The position numbers and the translations under genes were made by a program. From CALLCD01 sp039196965 (GTDB lineage: Bacteria; Pseudomonadota; Alphaproteobacteria; Caulobacterales; Hyphomonadaceae), in assembly GCA_039196965.1 (NCBI GenBank), contig JBCCUK010000007.1, positions 62,001 through 126,000 of the forward strand: DNA of 64,000 nt. The letters are read 5' to 3'. The notes beneath the pieces are model-generated. The model worked only from the letters and a program-made list of their open reading frames with translations, did not search any database and was not told where the DNA came from. Below, in pieces: positions 52,419 through 61,930 of this stretch (positions are counted from its first letter, which is position 1; the number at the start of each line of letters is the position of its first letter).

Positions 52419-54026
52419 ATGCTCTCTGGAGAACCTAAAACCTTTATTAAGACTTTCGGCGAATTCGCAGGAGAGCGAATTAATTTTGCGCAATGTGCAT
52501 GGCCCTGCATTGTTCTGTTCGCAGGTCTAATCGCGCTTTTCTCCGGTGCGCCGCCGACTCTGGCGGCATCGGCAACACTTGTCAGTATTCTGCCTTTTTT
52601 CCTTTGGCTTGGTTTACAATACGATAACACAAAGATCGGTGACGCGTTTGCAAACCTGATAACGATTGCGTGGCTTCTTGTCAGCTTCGCCAGCATTGCA
52701 GTGAGCGGCGGCGCATTGTCGCCCCTGACAATCATGCTCGGTCTTGGTCCGCTGACGCTTTTGACGCTGGGCCGCCCGCGAGAGGGCATCGAAGCTGCGG
52801 CGTTGAGTTTGATCGCTTATCTCGCAGCCATATCCCTTGGACTTGCCGGTTGGGCGGACAGCGCGCCGGAAGGATGGCAGAAGATCGTTGTGCCCTGGAC
52901 GATTGCAGCTCTGCTGCAATTGTTCATTCTCACCTGGTGCATATCAGGTGCTACGGCTGAGACGGTCAGTTCGCCGGGAGAAGAGGTACCTGATCTTCCG
53001 GACTGGGATAATATTGACCTGCCGATCCTGCTCGTCGAGGTATCATCCCATGGACGTGTCCGGCATCTCTTCGGGCCGCAGGAGCTGCGTTGGAACAGAC
53101 TCCACACCGGGGTCATCGCCGATGATATTCTGCCAAGTGTGGACGATCTGTCATTCGTGGCATCGGACGGGAAGTCTTTTTTTGTGCGGCAAATCGCGAA
53201 GGCAAATGGGGGGCGCTGGCTGGCTCTCATCCCCGACGACGATAACGCCTTCGCCGATTTTGGCAGCGATCCGGATGCCCTCCGAAGAGCGGAAGTCGCT
53301 GAAGCTGAACTACAGGAAAGAACTGCTTTCTTTGCCGGTCTCGGACACGATCTGAAAACGCCGCTGAACGCCATTCTCGGCTTTGCTGATCTGATGAGGG
53401 CTGAAGTGCGCGGGCCGCTGCCAGACGCCTATAAGGATTATCCGGCCATCATCCATGAAAGCGGTCAGGACCTGATGTTGCTGGTGGAAGACATACTCGA
53501 CTTGGCAAAATCCGAGGCTAAATCACATCGCCTCGAAGTGGAGCCTGTCGACCTTGTGGCGAGTGCCACCTCGATTATCCGCCAGCTCGAGGATCAGGCC
53601 GCGCGCGCCGATGTGACGCTTACCCAGACCGGAGATGCGGAAGTCTGGGCCGAGGCCGATCCAAGGGCAGTGAGGCAGATCTGGCAGAACCTCGTTTCAA
53701 ACGCTGTGAAGTATTCGAACGCGGGCGATACGGTCACTCTGTCAGCAGGCGAATTGGCTGGCACCGTTTTCCTTTCGGTGAAGGATGAAGGCGCGGGGAT
53801 GGATCAGGCCGATCTTGACCGGATCGCTGCGCCGTTTGCTCAAGGTGATAACGCCAAGGGCCGGGCGGGTACCGGCCTCGGCCTCGCCGTGGTGCAGCGC
53901 TTCGCCGAGCTGCATGGCGGCCGCGTCGTCATCGATACCGCTCCCGGCAAGGGCACAAGGGTGCGCGTAACCCTGCCTGCCGCATCGAGCGAAGATGTAA
54001 CGCCCTATGGCGACGCCGCCCAGTAG
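52419..54026 (+). CDS. Membrane sensor histidine kinase
   Basis: 535 residues. Five or six membrane segments (about 25-185), a PAS-like linker (200-290), then DHp H-box LGHDLKTPLNAILGFADLM with phospho-acceptor H310 and a full HATPase: N-box NLVSNAVKYS, G1 DEGAGM, G2 GTGLGLAVV. It resembles the DivJ/PleC-type kinases of Caulobacterales in layout, but no cognate response regulator is nearby and orthology cannot be claimed. Confidence 0.92.
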   Translation: MLSGEPKTFIKTFGEFAGERINFAQCAWPCIVLFAGLIALFSGAPPTLAASATLVSILPFFLWLGLQYDNTKIGDAFANLITIAWLLVSFASIAVSGGALSPLTIMLGLGPLTLLTLGRPREGIEAAALSLIAYLAAISLGLAGWADSAPEGWQKIVVPWTIAALLQLFILTWCISGATAETVSSPGEEVPDLPDWDNIDLPILLVEVSSHGRVRHLFGPQELRWNRLHTGVIADDILPSVDDLSFVASDGKSFFVRQIAKANGGRWLALIPDDDNAFADFGSDPDALRRAEVAEAELQERTAFFAGLGHDLKTPLNAILGFADLMRAEVRGPLPDAYKDYPAIIHESGQDLMLLVEDILDLAKSEAKSHRLEVEPVDLVASATSIIRQLEDQAARADVTLTQTGDAEVWAEADPRAVRQIWQNLVSNAVKYSNAGDTVTLSAGELAGTVFLSVKDEGAGMDQADLDRIAAPFAQGDNAKGRAGTGLGLAVVQRFAELHGGRVVIDTAPGKGTRVRVTLPAASSEDVTPYGDAAQ

Positions 54027-54030
54027 GGCA

Positions 54031-56175
54031 TTAGAAACGTATCGTCGCGCCCACACGGATATCCCGGCCCGGCAGTGGTGCGATGGGGCTTAGAAACGCC
54101 GTCGACAGACGGGCAAACTCATCGGTCAAATTGCGCCCGCGGACAAAAACCGTCATTCGATCATCGCCAAGAGGCTGCATCGTGTAGGCCACATTCAGGA
54201 AAGTGAAGCTATCCGTTTCCGGAAGGTTCTCCGGCACCCGGCGCTGGGAGGCGCTGTGCTGGACCTCAATGCGGAGCGTCGAGTTTAAATTTTTGACCTC
54301 AAGATCTGTCCCGAACAAGACCCGGAACGGTGGGAAAAAGGGTAGGTCGCTGCCTTCGAGCGCCACGGTCCCATCGCCGATCAGACCTGTAAACGGAAAC
54401 GGAGATCCGAAACCGCCTTCGATCTCCACGGCGATATCGAGAAGTGAACTGTCTTCCAGCGTCTGGCCGCGCACAAGGTCTGCTTGGCCATCCACAGCCC
54501 AGCGGAGCGCCTTGCCATCATGGATAAGCCAGTCAAGCTCTGCCTCGAAGCCATAGATCTCAGCATCTGCCTGCTGAAAGAAGAAGACCGGGAATAGTTC
54601 GCCTTCGCCATCATCCACAATTGCGCCGGTGGGAACTTCGGAGATGAAGTCGGAATAGTCCGTATAGAATACATTAAAGCCAATGCTGAACGGGTCCCAT
54701 GACCACTTCGCGGACAGCTCGGCTGTTCGTGCTCGTTCTGTATCGAGTGTCGGATCGCCCACTTCAAAACTACTGGTCGCCACATGGAAGCCGCCTGAGA
54801 AGAGTTCTTCGGCGACAGGTGCGCGCTCGGCGCTGGAGAGGTTGAGGCCGAAGCTCAGCCCGTCCAGCGGCTCCCAGATCGCCGACGCCGACACGGAGAA
54901 TGTGGTGCGGTTGATATCGGCAGAGAGATCCGCGCCCTGCAGAAACAGATCTTCTGTTTCATTGCTCTGGCGGTCCACGCGGCCGCTGAGCTCAAAGATC
55001 AGGTCCCGAACCGTGTACCGGCTAAGGGCAAAGAGCCCCCAATTGAATTGTGTGTTGAGGGGCACAAAGGCCTCTGCCCCGAGGGCGGAAAACTCGCGGT
55101 CGGCGACGGTCGCACCAAATGTTCCGGTAATCTCCCCCGGCCCGAGATTAAAGGATTGGAGAAATCCTTCGGCGCGGCCTTCCCAGGCATCATTCTCGAA
55201 AACGGTGCCGATGCCGAAGATATCGCCTTCCGAATGTTCATAGTCAGCATAACCGAAGCGCACTTTTGCTCTTTGCAGAAAGAGAAAATCCCGCTCGATC
55301 TCGGCATCGAAGTCGAGGCGCACCTGTTCAAAATCGATTGCTGTGTCCAGTTCCTCCACCGGCTCCGGCACGCCGTAAATGCCATCCTGATAGGTCACCG
55401 ATGCGCCGATATAGCCATCGTCAAAGACGTAGGAGAGGCCGCCAGTGCCCGTTGCGACGCGGGTGTCGCTGTTATCAACAATACCTTCCTCCACGGTCGG
55501 GCCGGGATTATCGACGGCGAAGCCGGGGATCTCGTAGTCCTGTGTTTCCCGGAAGCTGCCATCGATATGCGCGACGAAACTGCCGGGCAGTGCGATTTGG
55601 GAGTTGCCCGCAATCTGGAAGCCATCATCGACGGAGGAGTAGGCACTGGTGGCGAGAAGGTCGAAGCCATCCTCCGGCTTGGTCCTTGGGATGCGGCTGT
55701 CATAGACATTGACCACGCCGCCGATGGCATTCTGGCCGAAGCGTAGTGTCGCTGCACCGCGGAGAATTTCAACCTGTTCGGCATTCTCGATGGATGTCGC
55801 CACGATATGGTCCACGCTGGTGGTGGAGACGTCGAAGGTTGAGATATCGGAGATCAGGACGCGGATACGCTCACCTCCTAGGCCGCGTATAACAGGCCGG
55901 GAAGCACCGGGGCCGAAAAAAGTGGAACTGACCCCCGGTTGGCGCGCCAGGGTTTGGCCAATCGTTCCATCGAGTTCGCTGATCAGATCGTCACTGCCGA
56001 GCACAGTTACGCCGAGGCTTATCTCGTCTATTTTCGATCGGAGCGGGGATGACAGGATGATGATCTCATCGAGGACGTTCTCTTTCGCAGCGCCCTCATT
56101 CTCGCCAGGTTGTGCGAAGGCGGGATGATGGATTGCGGCGAGCACGGCGAGCCAGTAAGCGGCCTTTGATTTCAT
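54031..56175 (-). CDS. TonB-dependent outer-membrane receptor, probably for metal (ZnuD-like)
   Basis: 714 residues from ATG 56175 with AGGGAAAAG upstream; the frame opens at 56232. Signal peptide to about residue 21 (AFA-QPG). Plug domain with RPVIRGLGGERIRVL and NAEQVEILRGAATLRFG; C-terminal barrel ending DIRVGATIRF with terminal Phe. The plug sequence resembles ZnuD-type receptors. A MntR-type regulator gene lies upstream on the same strand, and a large inverted repeat precedes this gene, so manganese or zinc import is likely. Confidence 0.88.
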   Translation of the reverse strand: MKSKAAYWLAVLAAIHHPAFAQPGENEGAAKENVLDEIIILSSPLRSKIDEISLGVTVLGSDDLISELDGTIGQTLARQPGVSSTFFGPGASRPVIRGLGGERIRVLISDISTFDVSTTSVDHIVATSIENAEQVEILRGAATLRFGQNAIGGVVNVYDSRIPRTKPEDGFDLLATSAYSSVDDGFQIAGNSQIALPGSFVAHIDGSFRETQDYEIPGFAVDNPGPTVEEGIVDNSDTRVATGTGGLSYVFDDGYIGASVTYQDGIYGVPEPVEELDTAIDFEQVRLDFDAEIERDFLFLQRAKVRFGYADYEHSEGDIFGIGTVFENDAWEGRAEGFLQSFNLGPGEITGTFGATVADREFSALGAEAFVPLNTQFNWGLFALSRYTVRDLIFELSGRVDRQSNETEDLFLQGADLSADINRTTFSVSASAIWEPLDGLSFGLNLSSAERAPVAEELFSGGFHVATSSFEVGDPTLDTERARTAELSAKWSWDPFSIGFNVFYTDYSDFISEVPTGAIVDDGEGELFPVFFFQQADAEIYGFEAELDWLIHDGKALRWAVDGQADLVRGQTLEDSSLLDIAVEIEGGFGSPFPFTGLIGDGTVALEGSDLPFFPPFRVLFGTDLEVKNLNSTLRIEVQHSASQRRVPENLPETDSFTFLNVAYTMQPLGDDRMTVFVRGRNLTDEFARLSTAFLSPIAPLPGRDIRVGATIRF

Positions 56176-56301
56176 CTTTTCCCTATATTGGCTGTCAAAT
56201 GGTTCCCTGCAGTTTTGGTGTATCGAAGCCACGCATCACGTCCGTAGCTATGACGGTCTGCGGTGTTTGTTCCCGTTCGATAGATTGTCTTTAACGCGAT
56301 G

Positions 56302-56340
56302 AGTTTGTGCATGCAAACTTTAAATTTGCATGTGCAAACT
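56302..56340. promoter_or_regulatory. Putative MntR/DtxR-type operator of the TonB receptor
   Basis: GTTTGTGCATGCAAA (56303-56317) and TTTGCATGTGCAAAC (56325-56339) form an inverted repeat matching at 13 of 15 positions, with a 7-bp spacer. Each arm is itself nearly palindromic. TTTGCATG recalls the TTTGC boxes of Bacillus subtilis MntR. It is 128-164 bp upstream of the receptor start and 39-76 bp downstream of the mntR stop. Confidence 0.65.
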
Positions 56341-56378
56341 TTTCAGCAAAAAATGCGTAATGTTGGATTTTGACGCGT

Positions 56379-56810
56379 TTAGCGCTTCAGAGAATTGGTG
56401 AGCTGCTGGAATGCAGCGAGAGTTTCCTCGCTGACATGGTGTTCCATACCTTCGGAGTCCGAGAAGGCAATATCCTCGGAGATGCCGAGGGCAATGAGAA
56501 AGTCATAAAGGATTTCGTGCCGCCTGCGGGCTTTCGCCGCCAGCGCTCGACCTTCTTCCGTGAGTGTGACCGAGCGGTAGGGCTCGGTATCCACATACCC
56601 CTGTTTCTGCAGCCGCTGGATTGCGAGCGTTGCTGTTGACCGGCTGATGCCGAGGCAGTTTGCAATGTCGGCAGGGCGGGCTTCACCGCTGGTTTCAATC
56701 AAATCCTCAATCAGCTCGACATAGTCTTCAGCCAACTCCGTCTGATGGGCATCGCGGATGCGCTGAAAGGCTTCGGCGCGTTTTTTAGGATCCCTGAACA
56801 GTTTCGACAC
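56379..56810 (-). CDS. mntR: DtxR/MntR-family metal-dependent repressor
   Basis: About 143 residues from a GTG (the frame extends to a TTG at 56831). N-terminal winged helix ARPADIANCLGISRSTATLAIQRL; metal ligands typical of MntR are visible: the early ED and E in LAEDYVELI, H in RRHEILYDFL, and E, E, H in SEGMEHHVS. It would repress uptake genes when manganese is sufficient. The TonB receptor lies 203 bp downstream on the same strand, with the inverted repeat between. Confidence 0.88.
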   Translation of the reverse strand: MSKLFRDPKKRAEAFQRIRDAHQTELAEDYVELIEDLIETSGEARPADIANCLGISRSTATLAIQRLQKQGYVDTEPYRSVTLTEEGRALAAKARRRHEILYDFLIALGISEDIAFSDSEGMEHHVSEETLAAFQQLTNSLKR

Positions 56811-56887
56811 GATTAGCGCTCTCAACTCCAATGGCGGCGCGATATAATCATATCATCTCGCCGTCGCAGACCGACTATACAGATAGG

Positions 56888-56904
56888 TTTGCCTAAACAG
56901 AAAC
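56888..56904. promoter_or_regulatory. Possible second MntR box upstream of mntR
   Basis: TTTGCCTAAACAGAAAC lies about 80 bp upstream of the likely mntR start. It resembles, with one extra base, the TTTGCCTTAAGGAAAC box of Bacillus subtilis mntH as remembered. If real, it suggests autoregulation; the region is shared with the divergent DUF1491 gene. Confidence 0.35.
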
Positions 56905-56987
56905 AAACACCTAACCCTCGGTTCAGCCTTCCTAGGCTGCAACGGCTTTTTGCGCCAGCGTGCAAACCGGACCATATCGAACGTGTG

Positions 56988-57332
56988 ATGGAACCAAGAC
57001 TACCAACTTCACTATGGGTGGATGCACTTGTCCGCCGCGCCGAGGTCGCCGGTGCGTCAGCTTTCGTGCTCCAGAAGGGGGACGGGGAACGCGGTGATGT
57101 GCTCGTCAAGGTTGCCTGCCTCGACGGCACCGGTGAGCTCTACACACCTGCCATGGATCTTGATGGAGACCGCATCTTTCTCAATCTCATTGTTCAGGGC
57201 ATCGGCCCGGAGGAAAAGGAGATTGATGACTATGTCGCCCGTGCCCGCGGTCGTGACCGTGATCTCTGGGTTGTCGAGATTGAAGACCGGGAAGGCCGCC
57301 ATTTTCTGACCGAGAAGGTTAAGGCAGATTAG
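56988..57332 (+). CDS. DUF1491-family protein
   Basis: 114 residues from ATG 56988. RLPTSLWVDALVRRAEVAG, then KGDGERGDVLVK, and RARGRDRDLWVVEIEDREGR are typical of DUF1491, a small alphaproteobacterial family of unknown role. The frame extends to 56889, but the length of the family favours this start. Confidence 0.82.
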   Translation: MEPRLPTSLWVDALVRRAEVAGASAFVLQKGDGERGDVLVKVACLDGTGELYTPAMDLDGDRIFLNLIVQGIGPEEKEIDDYVARARGRDRDLWVVEIEDREGRHFLTEKVKAD

Positions 57333-57391
57333 GTTTTTATTTACCCCGCTATACCAACGTTCTCTTGAAAAAGCCGTTTTGGGGACATGCC

Positions 57392-57751
57392 ATGTTATTT
57401 CTTCTCAATACATCGATTGTCGAGATCGACGCGCCGGAACTTCATTTGGCGAGGCATTGGAAGCGGATGGGCTGCGGAGATCCATCGGCCATGCGCGCAA
57501 GCGATGCTGTCGATTTCGCCATTATGCTGGTCAGCAACCATGTCAGCGAAGGCATGGAGATTGATGAGACGACCAAACTGGACCTTGCATCCCTGATCAT
57601 CGCGAAAACAGGGGCGAATGCGGCCCTTTTCCCGGGAGCTGGCCTTGCCCGCCTCAATGTTCTCGCAGAGCCTGTTCTCCAGGGCTTGCAGAAAGAGCTG
57701 GGGCAGGGGCAAACCGACAGCCTCATCGCATTCTGGTCCGACGCAGCCTGA
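57392..57751 (+). CDS. Hypothetical protein (119 residues)
   Basis: ATG 57392 has GGGGA seven bases upstream. MLFLLNTSIVEIDAPELHLA at the start and a mostly helical body. No signal peptide, membrane segment or recognised motif. It lies 59 bp after the DUF1491 gene and 66 bp before prfC on the same strand. Confidence 0.65.
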   Translation: MLFLLNTSIVEIDAPELHLARHWKRMGCGDPSAMRASDAVDFAIMLVSNHVSEGMEIDETTKLDLASLIIAKTGANAALFPGAGLARLNVLAEPVLQGLQKELGQGQTDSLIAFWSDAA

Positions 57752-57817
57752 GGCTCGGCCCTTCCGTTTATTGTCAAAGTCGATTAGGGGCGGGCCTGAA
57801 AGATCAGGTTTAAGTCT

Positions 57818-59419
57818 ATGTCCCCTGCAGAAGAAGCCGCGCGCCGGCGCACCTTTGCGATCATTTCCCATCCCGATGCCGGGAAGACGACGCTTACGGA
57901 GAACCTTCTCCTTGCCGGCGGAGCGATCCGGTTGGCGGGCCAGGTGGCAGCGCGCGGCGAACGTCGCCGGACCCAGTCAGACTGGATGAAGATCGAGCGC
58001 GATCGCGGCATATCCGTGTCAGCCTCGGTGATGACCTTCGAGCATGAAAACCTCGTTTTCAATCTTCTTGACACGCCGGGCCACGAGGATTTCTCCGAGG
58101 ACACCTATCGGACGCTGACCGCGGCTGATAGCGCTGTCATGGTGCTCGATGCCGCGAAGGGTATTGAGCCCCAAACGCTGAAGCTCTTCGAGGTCTGCCG
58201 TATGCGGGATATCCCCATACTGACCTTCATCAACAAGATGGACCGCGAGGCTCAGGACCCCTTCGCTCTGCTCGATGAGATTGCCGACAAACTGCAGCTG
58301 GAAACGGCTCCGCTATATTGGCCGGCAGCGAGCGGCAACCGATTCGGCGGCATGCTGGATCTGCGGGACAATGAGTTCTGCGTTTTCCAGAAGTCCTCCG
58401 CCGATGAGGAGATGCGTGTGGGGCTCGCTGAACGGGTCGCCATGGGAGGCAATTCCGTTGCCTCTGTTATGGATGAAAGCGTTCTGGAAGAACTCACCGA
58501 GGGAGCAGAGCTTGCCCGCGAAGCCCTGCCGAACGTTGACAGGCAGGCCTATCTAGAGGGGCATATGACGCCGGTCGTGTTCGGCTCTGCGCTTCGTCAT
58601 TTCGGGGTCGGCGAACTTCTCGCTGCGCTTACCGAATTTGCGCCCGGCCCCCGACCCCAGGCGGCAAAGCGCAAAGGCGCAGACATCACGCTCACCGCAG
58701 AAGACAAGAACGTTGCCGGGTTCGTTTTCAAAATTCAGGCGAACATGGATCCGAACCACCGGGACCGCGTCGCCTTTGTCCGGCTCTGTTCGGGCGAGTT
58801 CAAGCGGGGCATGCGGTTGAAAACCTCCGAGGGCAAACAGATCAATGTCCACAATCCAATGATGTTTCTTGCCCAGGATCGCGAGATCGCCGAGACCGCC
58901 TATGCGGGCGACGTGATCGGTGTTCCGAACCACGGCCAGTTGCGCGTCGGTGATGGGCTGTCGGAAGCGGGCGATCTGCAGTTTGCAGGTATCCCCAATT
59001 TTGCTCCGGAAATTCTTCGCCGCGCTCGGGTGAAGGACCCGATGAAGCAGAAGCACCTGAAGAAGGCCCTAGAGAGCCTTGCTGAAGAGGGCGTGACGCA
59101 GCTCTTCCGGCCGTCAATCGGCTCTGATCTGATTGTTGGAGCCGTTGGTGCTCTGCAGATTGATGTGATGGCCGAGCGTGTGGCCGCCGAATATGGCCTC
59201 GATGTCGATTTCGAAACCGCGCCCTATAACATTGCCCGGTGGCTGGCGAGTGATGATGAGGATGCCGTCTATGCTTTCATGGACAAGAATAAGTCAGCGA
59301 CAGGTACGGATCTTGATGGTGCACCGGTTTATCTCGGCAAGAATGCCTGGGATGCAGGGTATGCTGCCGAGAAGAACCCGGAAATCCGGTTTACGACGAC
59401 CAAGGAGCGCGCCGCTTAA
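57818..59419 (+). CDS. prfC: Peptide chain release factor 3
   Basis: 533 residues. GTPase that recycles RF1/RF2 from the ribosome. G1 SHPDAGKTTLTENLLL, switch region RDRGISVSASVM, G3 DTPGHEDFSEDTYR and G4 NKMDR are all present, and the C-terminal region has the RF3 pattern (GALQIDVMAERVAAEY). Normal length. Converges on the PAN-domain gene, 8 bp apart. Confidence 0.96.
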   Translation: MSPAEEAARRRTFAIISHPDAGKTTLTENLLLAGGAIRLAGQVAARGERRRTQSDWMKIERDRGISVSASVMTFEHENLVFNLLDTPGHEDFSEDTYRTLTAADSAVMVLDAAKGIEPQTLKLFEVCRMRDIPILTFINKMDREAQDPFALLDEIADKLQLETAPLYWPAASGNRFGGMLDLRDNEFCVFQKSSADEEMRVGLAERVAMGGNSVASVMDESVLEELTEGAELAREALPNVDRQAYLEGHMTPVVFGSALRHFGVGELLAALTEFAPGPRPQAAKRKGADITLTAEDKNVAGFVFKIQANMDPNHRDRVAFVRLCSGEFKRGMRLKTSEGKQINVHNPMMFLAQDREIAETAYAGDVIGVPNHGQLRVGDGLSEAGDLQFAGIPNFAPEILRRARVKDPMKQKHLKKALESLAEEGVTQLFRPSIGSDLIVGAVGALQIDVMAERVAAEYGLDVDFETAPYNIARWLASDDEDAVYAFMDKNKSATGTDLDGAPVYLGKNAWDAGYAAEKNPEIRFTTTKERAA

Positions 59420-59427
59420 GAGCGATC

Positions 59428-59886
59428 CTAGCGGATGGCTGAGACAGAAAAGTCAGCGCTCGATGTAAATACCACCCGCGCGTTTCCGCTGGTAATGATC
59501 GGCTGCGTACTCGGGATGTTAATGCCCGCGGCACTCGCCCCGAGGAGTTCATCCTTTTCCTTCCCATCGGGCGTGGCGATCCCGTAGTTCGAATAACGCG
59601 GCGAGATACCCGATACCATCAGAGCGTTTTCTTCGCGTTTGCCGATCGCGCTTTTCAATTCGCACCGCGCTGGTCCGAGGCCGCTCGTTTCCCGCTGAAA
59701 GCTCCAGGCCTTGCACAGGCCGTCGGCTTCGCATGCGCTTGCACACGCGTTTGCATCATCTGCCGATACAATTTCATAGGTTCCGCCATGGCGATAGGTT
59801 TGCTGCTCGTGGGAATAGTCGTGTTCGTCAGCCACGGCCGCTGCCGAAAGACCAATAATAGCTGCAAAGATAATCGATGTACGCAT
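59428..59886 (-). CDS. Secreted PAN/Apple-domain protein
   Basis: 152 residues from ATG 59886 with GGAGG six bases upstream. Signal peptide MRTSIIFAAIIGLSAAAVA, then a PAN fold (about 20-90) with paired Cys in ANACASACEADGLCKAWSFQ and ARCELK. PAN domains bind proteins or carbohydrates. The C-terminal 50 residues are Ser/Ala/Ile-rich. Confidence 0.82.
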   Translation of the reverse strand: MRTSIIFAAIIGLSAAAVADEHDYSHEQQTYRHGGTYEIVSADDANACASACEADGLCKAWSFQRETSGLGPARCELKSAIGKREENALMVSGISPRYSNYGIATPDGKEKDELLGASAAGINIPSTQPIITSGNARVVFTSSADFSVSAIR

Positions 59887-59950
59887 GGAGCCCTCCAAAA
59901 CTGCCCATAAATTATAAGCAATCTGTTAAGGAAGGGTTGTTCGGTCGGCT

Positions 59951-61930
59951 TCACGCGCTGGCATCAGAATTTTCCAGAATGATGATGGCATCGCCCGCCG
60001 CGAGTTGCGTTCCGGCCTCGACGGGAATTTCAGCGACCGTTCCATTTGCCGGTGCCAGAATTTCGTGTTGCATCTTCATGGCTTCAAATACGGCGAGTTG
60101 ATCCCCCGCCGCTATTTGATCGCCGACGGCAACGTCCACTTTCAGGAGAGATCCGTGCATCGGCGCGCGGACAATGCCATCACTGCCATCCTGCGCACCG
60201 TCTGTATCGAGATGATCGATCTTGAACAGAGTGAGCGTGGTTTTATCCGTCGCAAGATAAAGCATCTGGGCATTTTGAAGAACATTTGCCGATATCGTCT
60301 CTCCACCGACGATTATGGAGATGTGTCCGTCTGACTGAGAATCGATAGACAGATCGAATATCTCTCCGTCTACGGATACACTAAGCGATGAGGCGTCGCC
60401 TGAAACTATTGCGGTAACCTCCTGTCCTTGAAAGGAATAATCGAAGTAGAAAGGGAAAACGATCCCGCCCGCCCAGCTTTGCTGTTCCGAATGAACATTC
60501 AGGGCCTTTGAGCGCGCGTTTCCACTCTGAATAGACCAGTCTGCCGCTGCTGCGATGGCGATTGCAGTGCTACTGTCCGATTGCTTGTCTTTCTGTCGAT
60601 GTTCCAGAAAAAACGTTGTCGCAGAACCGCTTACAAAGGTTTCATCCTGTAGAATCTCGATCAGGAAATCCCGGTTGCTTGCCGGGCCGAAAAGAACCGT
60701 TTGTTCGAGAGCTGACAGAAGGCGGATTCGGGCATCCTCCCTCGTTTCGCCATGGGCGATGATTTTGGCCACCATGGAATCATAGTGCGGCGACACCTCA
60801 TCGCCGGTGTCGATCCCGTCATCTACTCGGACATGATCGCCAGAGGGGCGCTTCCATAGCTCAATCGTGCCAGTGCTCGGCAAGAAATCCGAGGCCGGAT
60901 CTTCGGCGCACAGCCGAACTTCAATGGCGTGACCGTTCATCTCAAGGTCTGCCTGTTTGAACGGCAGCGGCTTCCCGTCAGCGATATCAATTTGAAGGGC
61001 CACGAGGTCTATGCCGGTAATTTCTTCCGTAACCGGATGCTCGACCTGCAGCCTTGTGTTCATTTCAAGGAAGTAAAATTCACCATCCTGGTCCAGCAGG
61101 AACTCTACGGTTCCTGCTCCAACATAATTGACTGTCTTCGCGGCCTTCACCGCGGCCTCACCCATGCGTGCCCGAAGTGCGTCGGTCATCACCGGGCAGG
61201 GGGCCTCTTCGATAATTTTTTGATGGCGTCTTTGAACGGAGCAATCCCGCTCACCAAGATGTACGGTATTGCCATGGCTGTCAGCGAATATCTGAATCTC
61301 GACATGCCGCGCGTCTTCTATGGCTTTTTCGAGGATCAGATCGCCGCATCCGAAAGCGCTTTCCGCCTCCGATCTTGCAAGCTTCAGGGCGGCGTTCAGA
61401 TCGGGCTCGTCGCGAACCAGCCGCATGCCGCGACCACCGCCCCCCGCTGCTGCTTTGACCATTACGGGGAAGCCAATGGCGTCAGCCGCGCTGATGAATT
61501 TCTCCGCTGACTGGTCTTCTTCCTCATAGCCTGGAATACAGGGAACGCCCGCCACCACCATGGCGCGTTTCGCTTCCGCCTTGTCGCCCATGACTCTTAT
61601 GGCCTTGGCTGGCGGACCGATAAAGGTCAGTCCGGCATCTGCTACGGCTTTTGCGAATGCGGCGTTTTCCGAGAGAAAGCCATATCCAGGGTGAATGGCG
61701 TCGGCTCTCGTTGTCTTTGCTGCGTCAATGATCTTGTCAGCTACAAGATAGCTTTCGCTGGCGGGGGAGGGACCGATATGAACAGCTTCATCTGCCTGCT
61801 GAACATGTTGCGCTTTTTCGTCGGCGTCGGAATAGACCGCGACTGTTCTTATTCCCAAGGACCGCGCCGTGCGGATAATACGGCAGGCGATCTCTCCCCG
61901 GTTGGCGATGAGCAGTTTTTCGATGCTCAT
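59951..61930 (-). CDS. Biotin-dependent acyl-CoA carboxylase alpha subunit (MccA/LiuD or AtuF type)
   Basis: 659 residues. Biotin carboxylase domain (about 1-450) with IANRGEIACRIIRT, ATP-grasp loop AAGGGGRGM and EMNTRLQVEHPVTE; a BT-like linker; C-terminal biotin carrier with the biotinylated K619 in EAMKMQHE. ATG 61930 overlaps the hydratase stop (ATGA). With its neighbours it would carboxylate 3-methylcrotonyl-CoA or geranyl-CoA. Confidence 0.92.
   Translation of the reverse strand: MSIEKLLIANRGEIACRIIRTARSLGIRTVAVYSDADEKAQHVQQADEAVHIGPSPASESYLVADKIIDAAKTTRADAIHPGYGFLSENAAFAKAVADAGLTFIGPPAKAIRVMGDKAEAKRAMVVAGVPCIPGYEEEDQSAEKFISAADAIGFPVMVKAAAGGGGRGMRLVRDEPDLNAALKLARSEAESAFGCGDLILEKAIEDARHVEIQIFADSHGNTVHLGERDCSVQRRHQKIIEEAPCPVMTDALRARMGEAAVKAAKTVNYVGAGTVEFLLDQDGEFYFLEMNTRLQVEHPVTEEITGIDLVALQIDIADGKPLPFKQADLEMNGHAIEVRLCAEDPASDFLPSTGTIELWKRPSGDHVRVDDGIDTGDEVSPHYDSMVAKIIAHGETREDARIRLLSALEQTVLFGPASNRDFLIEILQDETFVSGSATTFFLEHRQKDKQSDSSTAIAIAAAADWSIQSGNARSKALNVHSEQQSWAGGIVFPFYFDYSFQGQEVTAIVSGDASSLSVSVDGEIFDLSIDSQSDGHISIIVGGETISANVLQNAQMLYLATDKTTLTLFKIDHLDTDGAQDGSDGIVRAPMHGSLLKVDVAVGDQIAAGDQLAVFEAMKMQHEILAPANGTVAEIPVEAGTQLAAGDAIIILENSDASA

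Noticed and set aside
52837..53355. 172-residue ORF in another frame of the histidine kinase gene
   Set aside because: Shadow frame; the kinase domains in the main frame are unambiguous.
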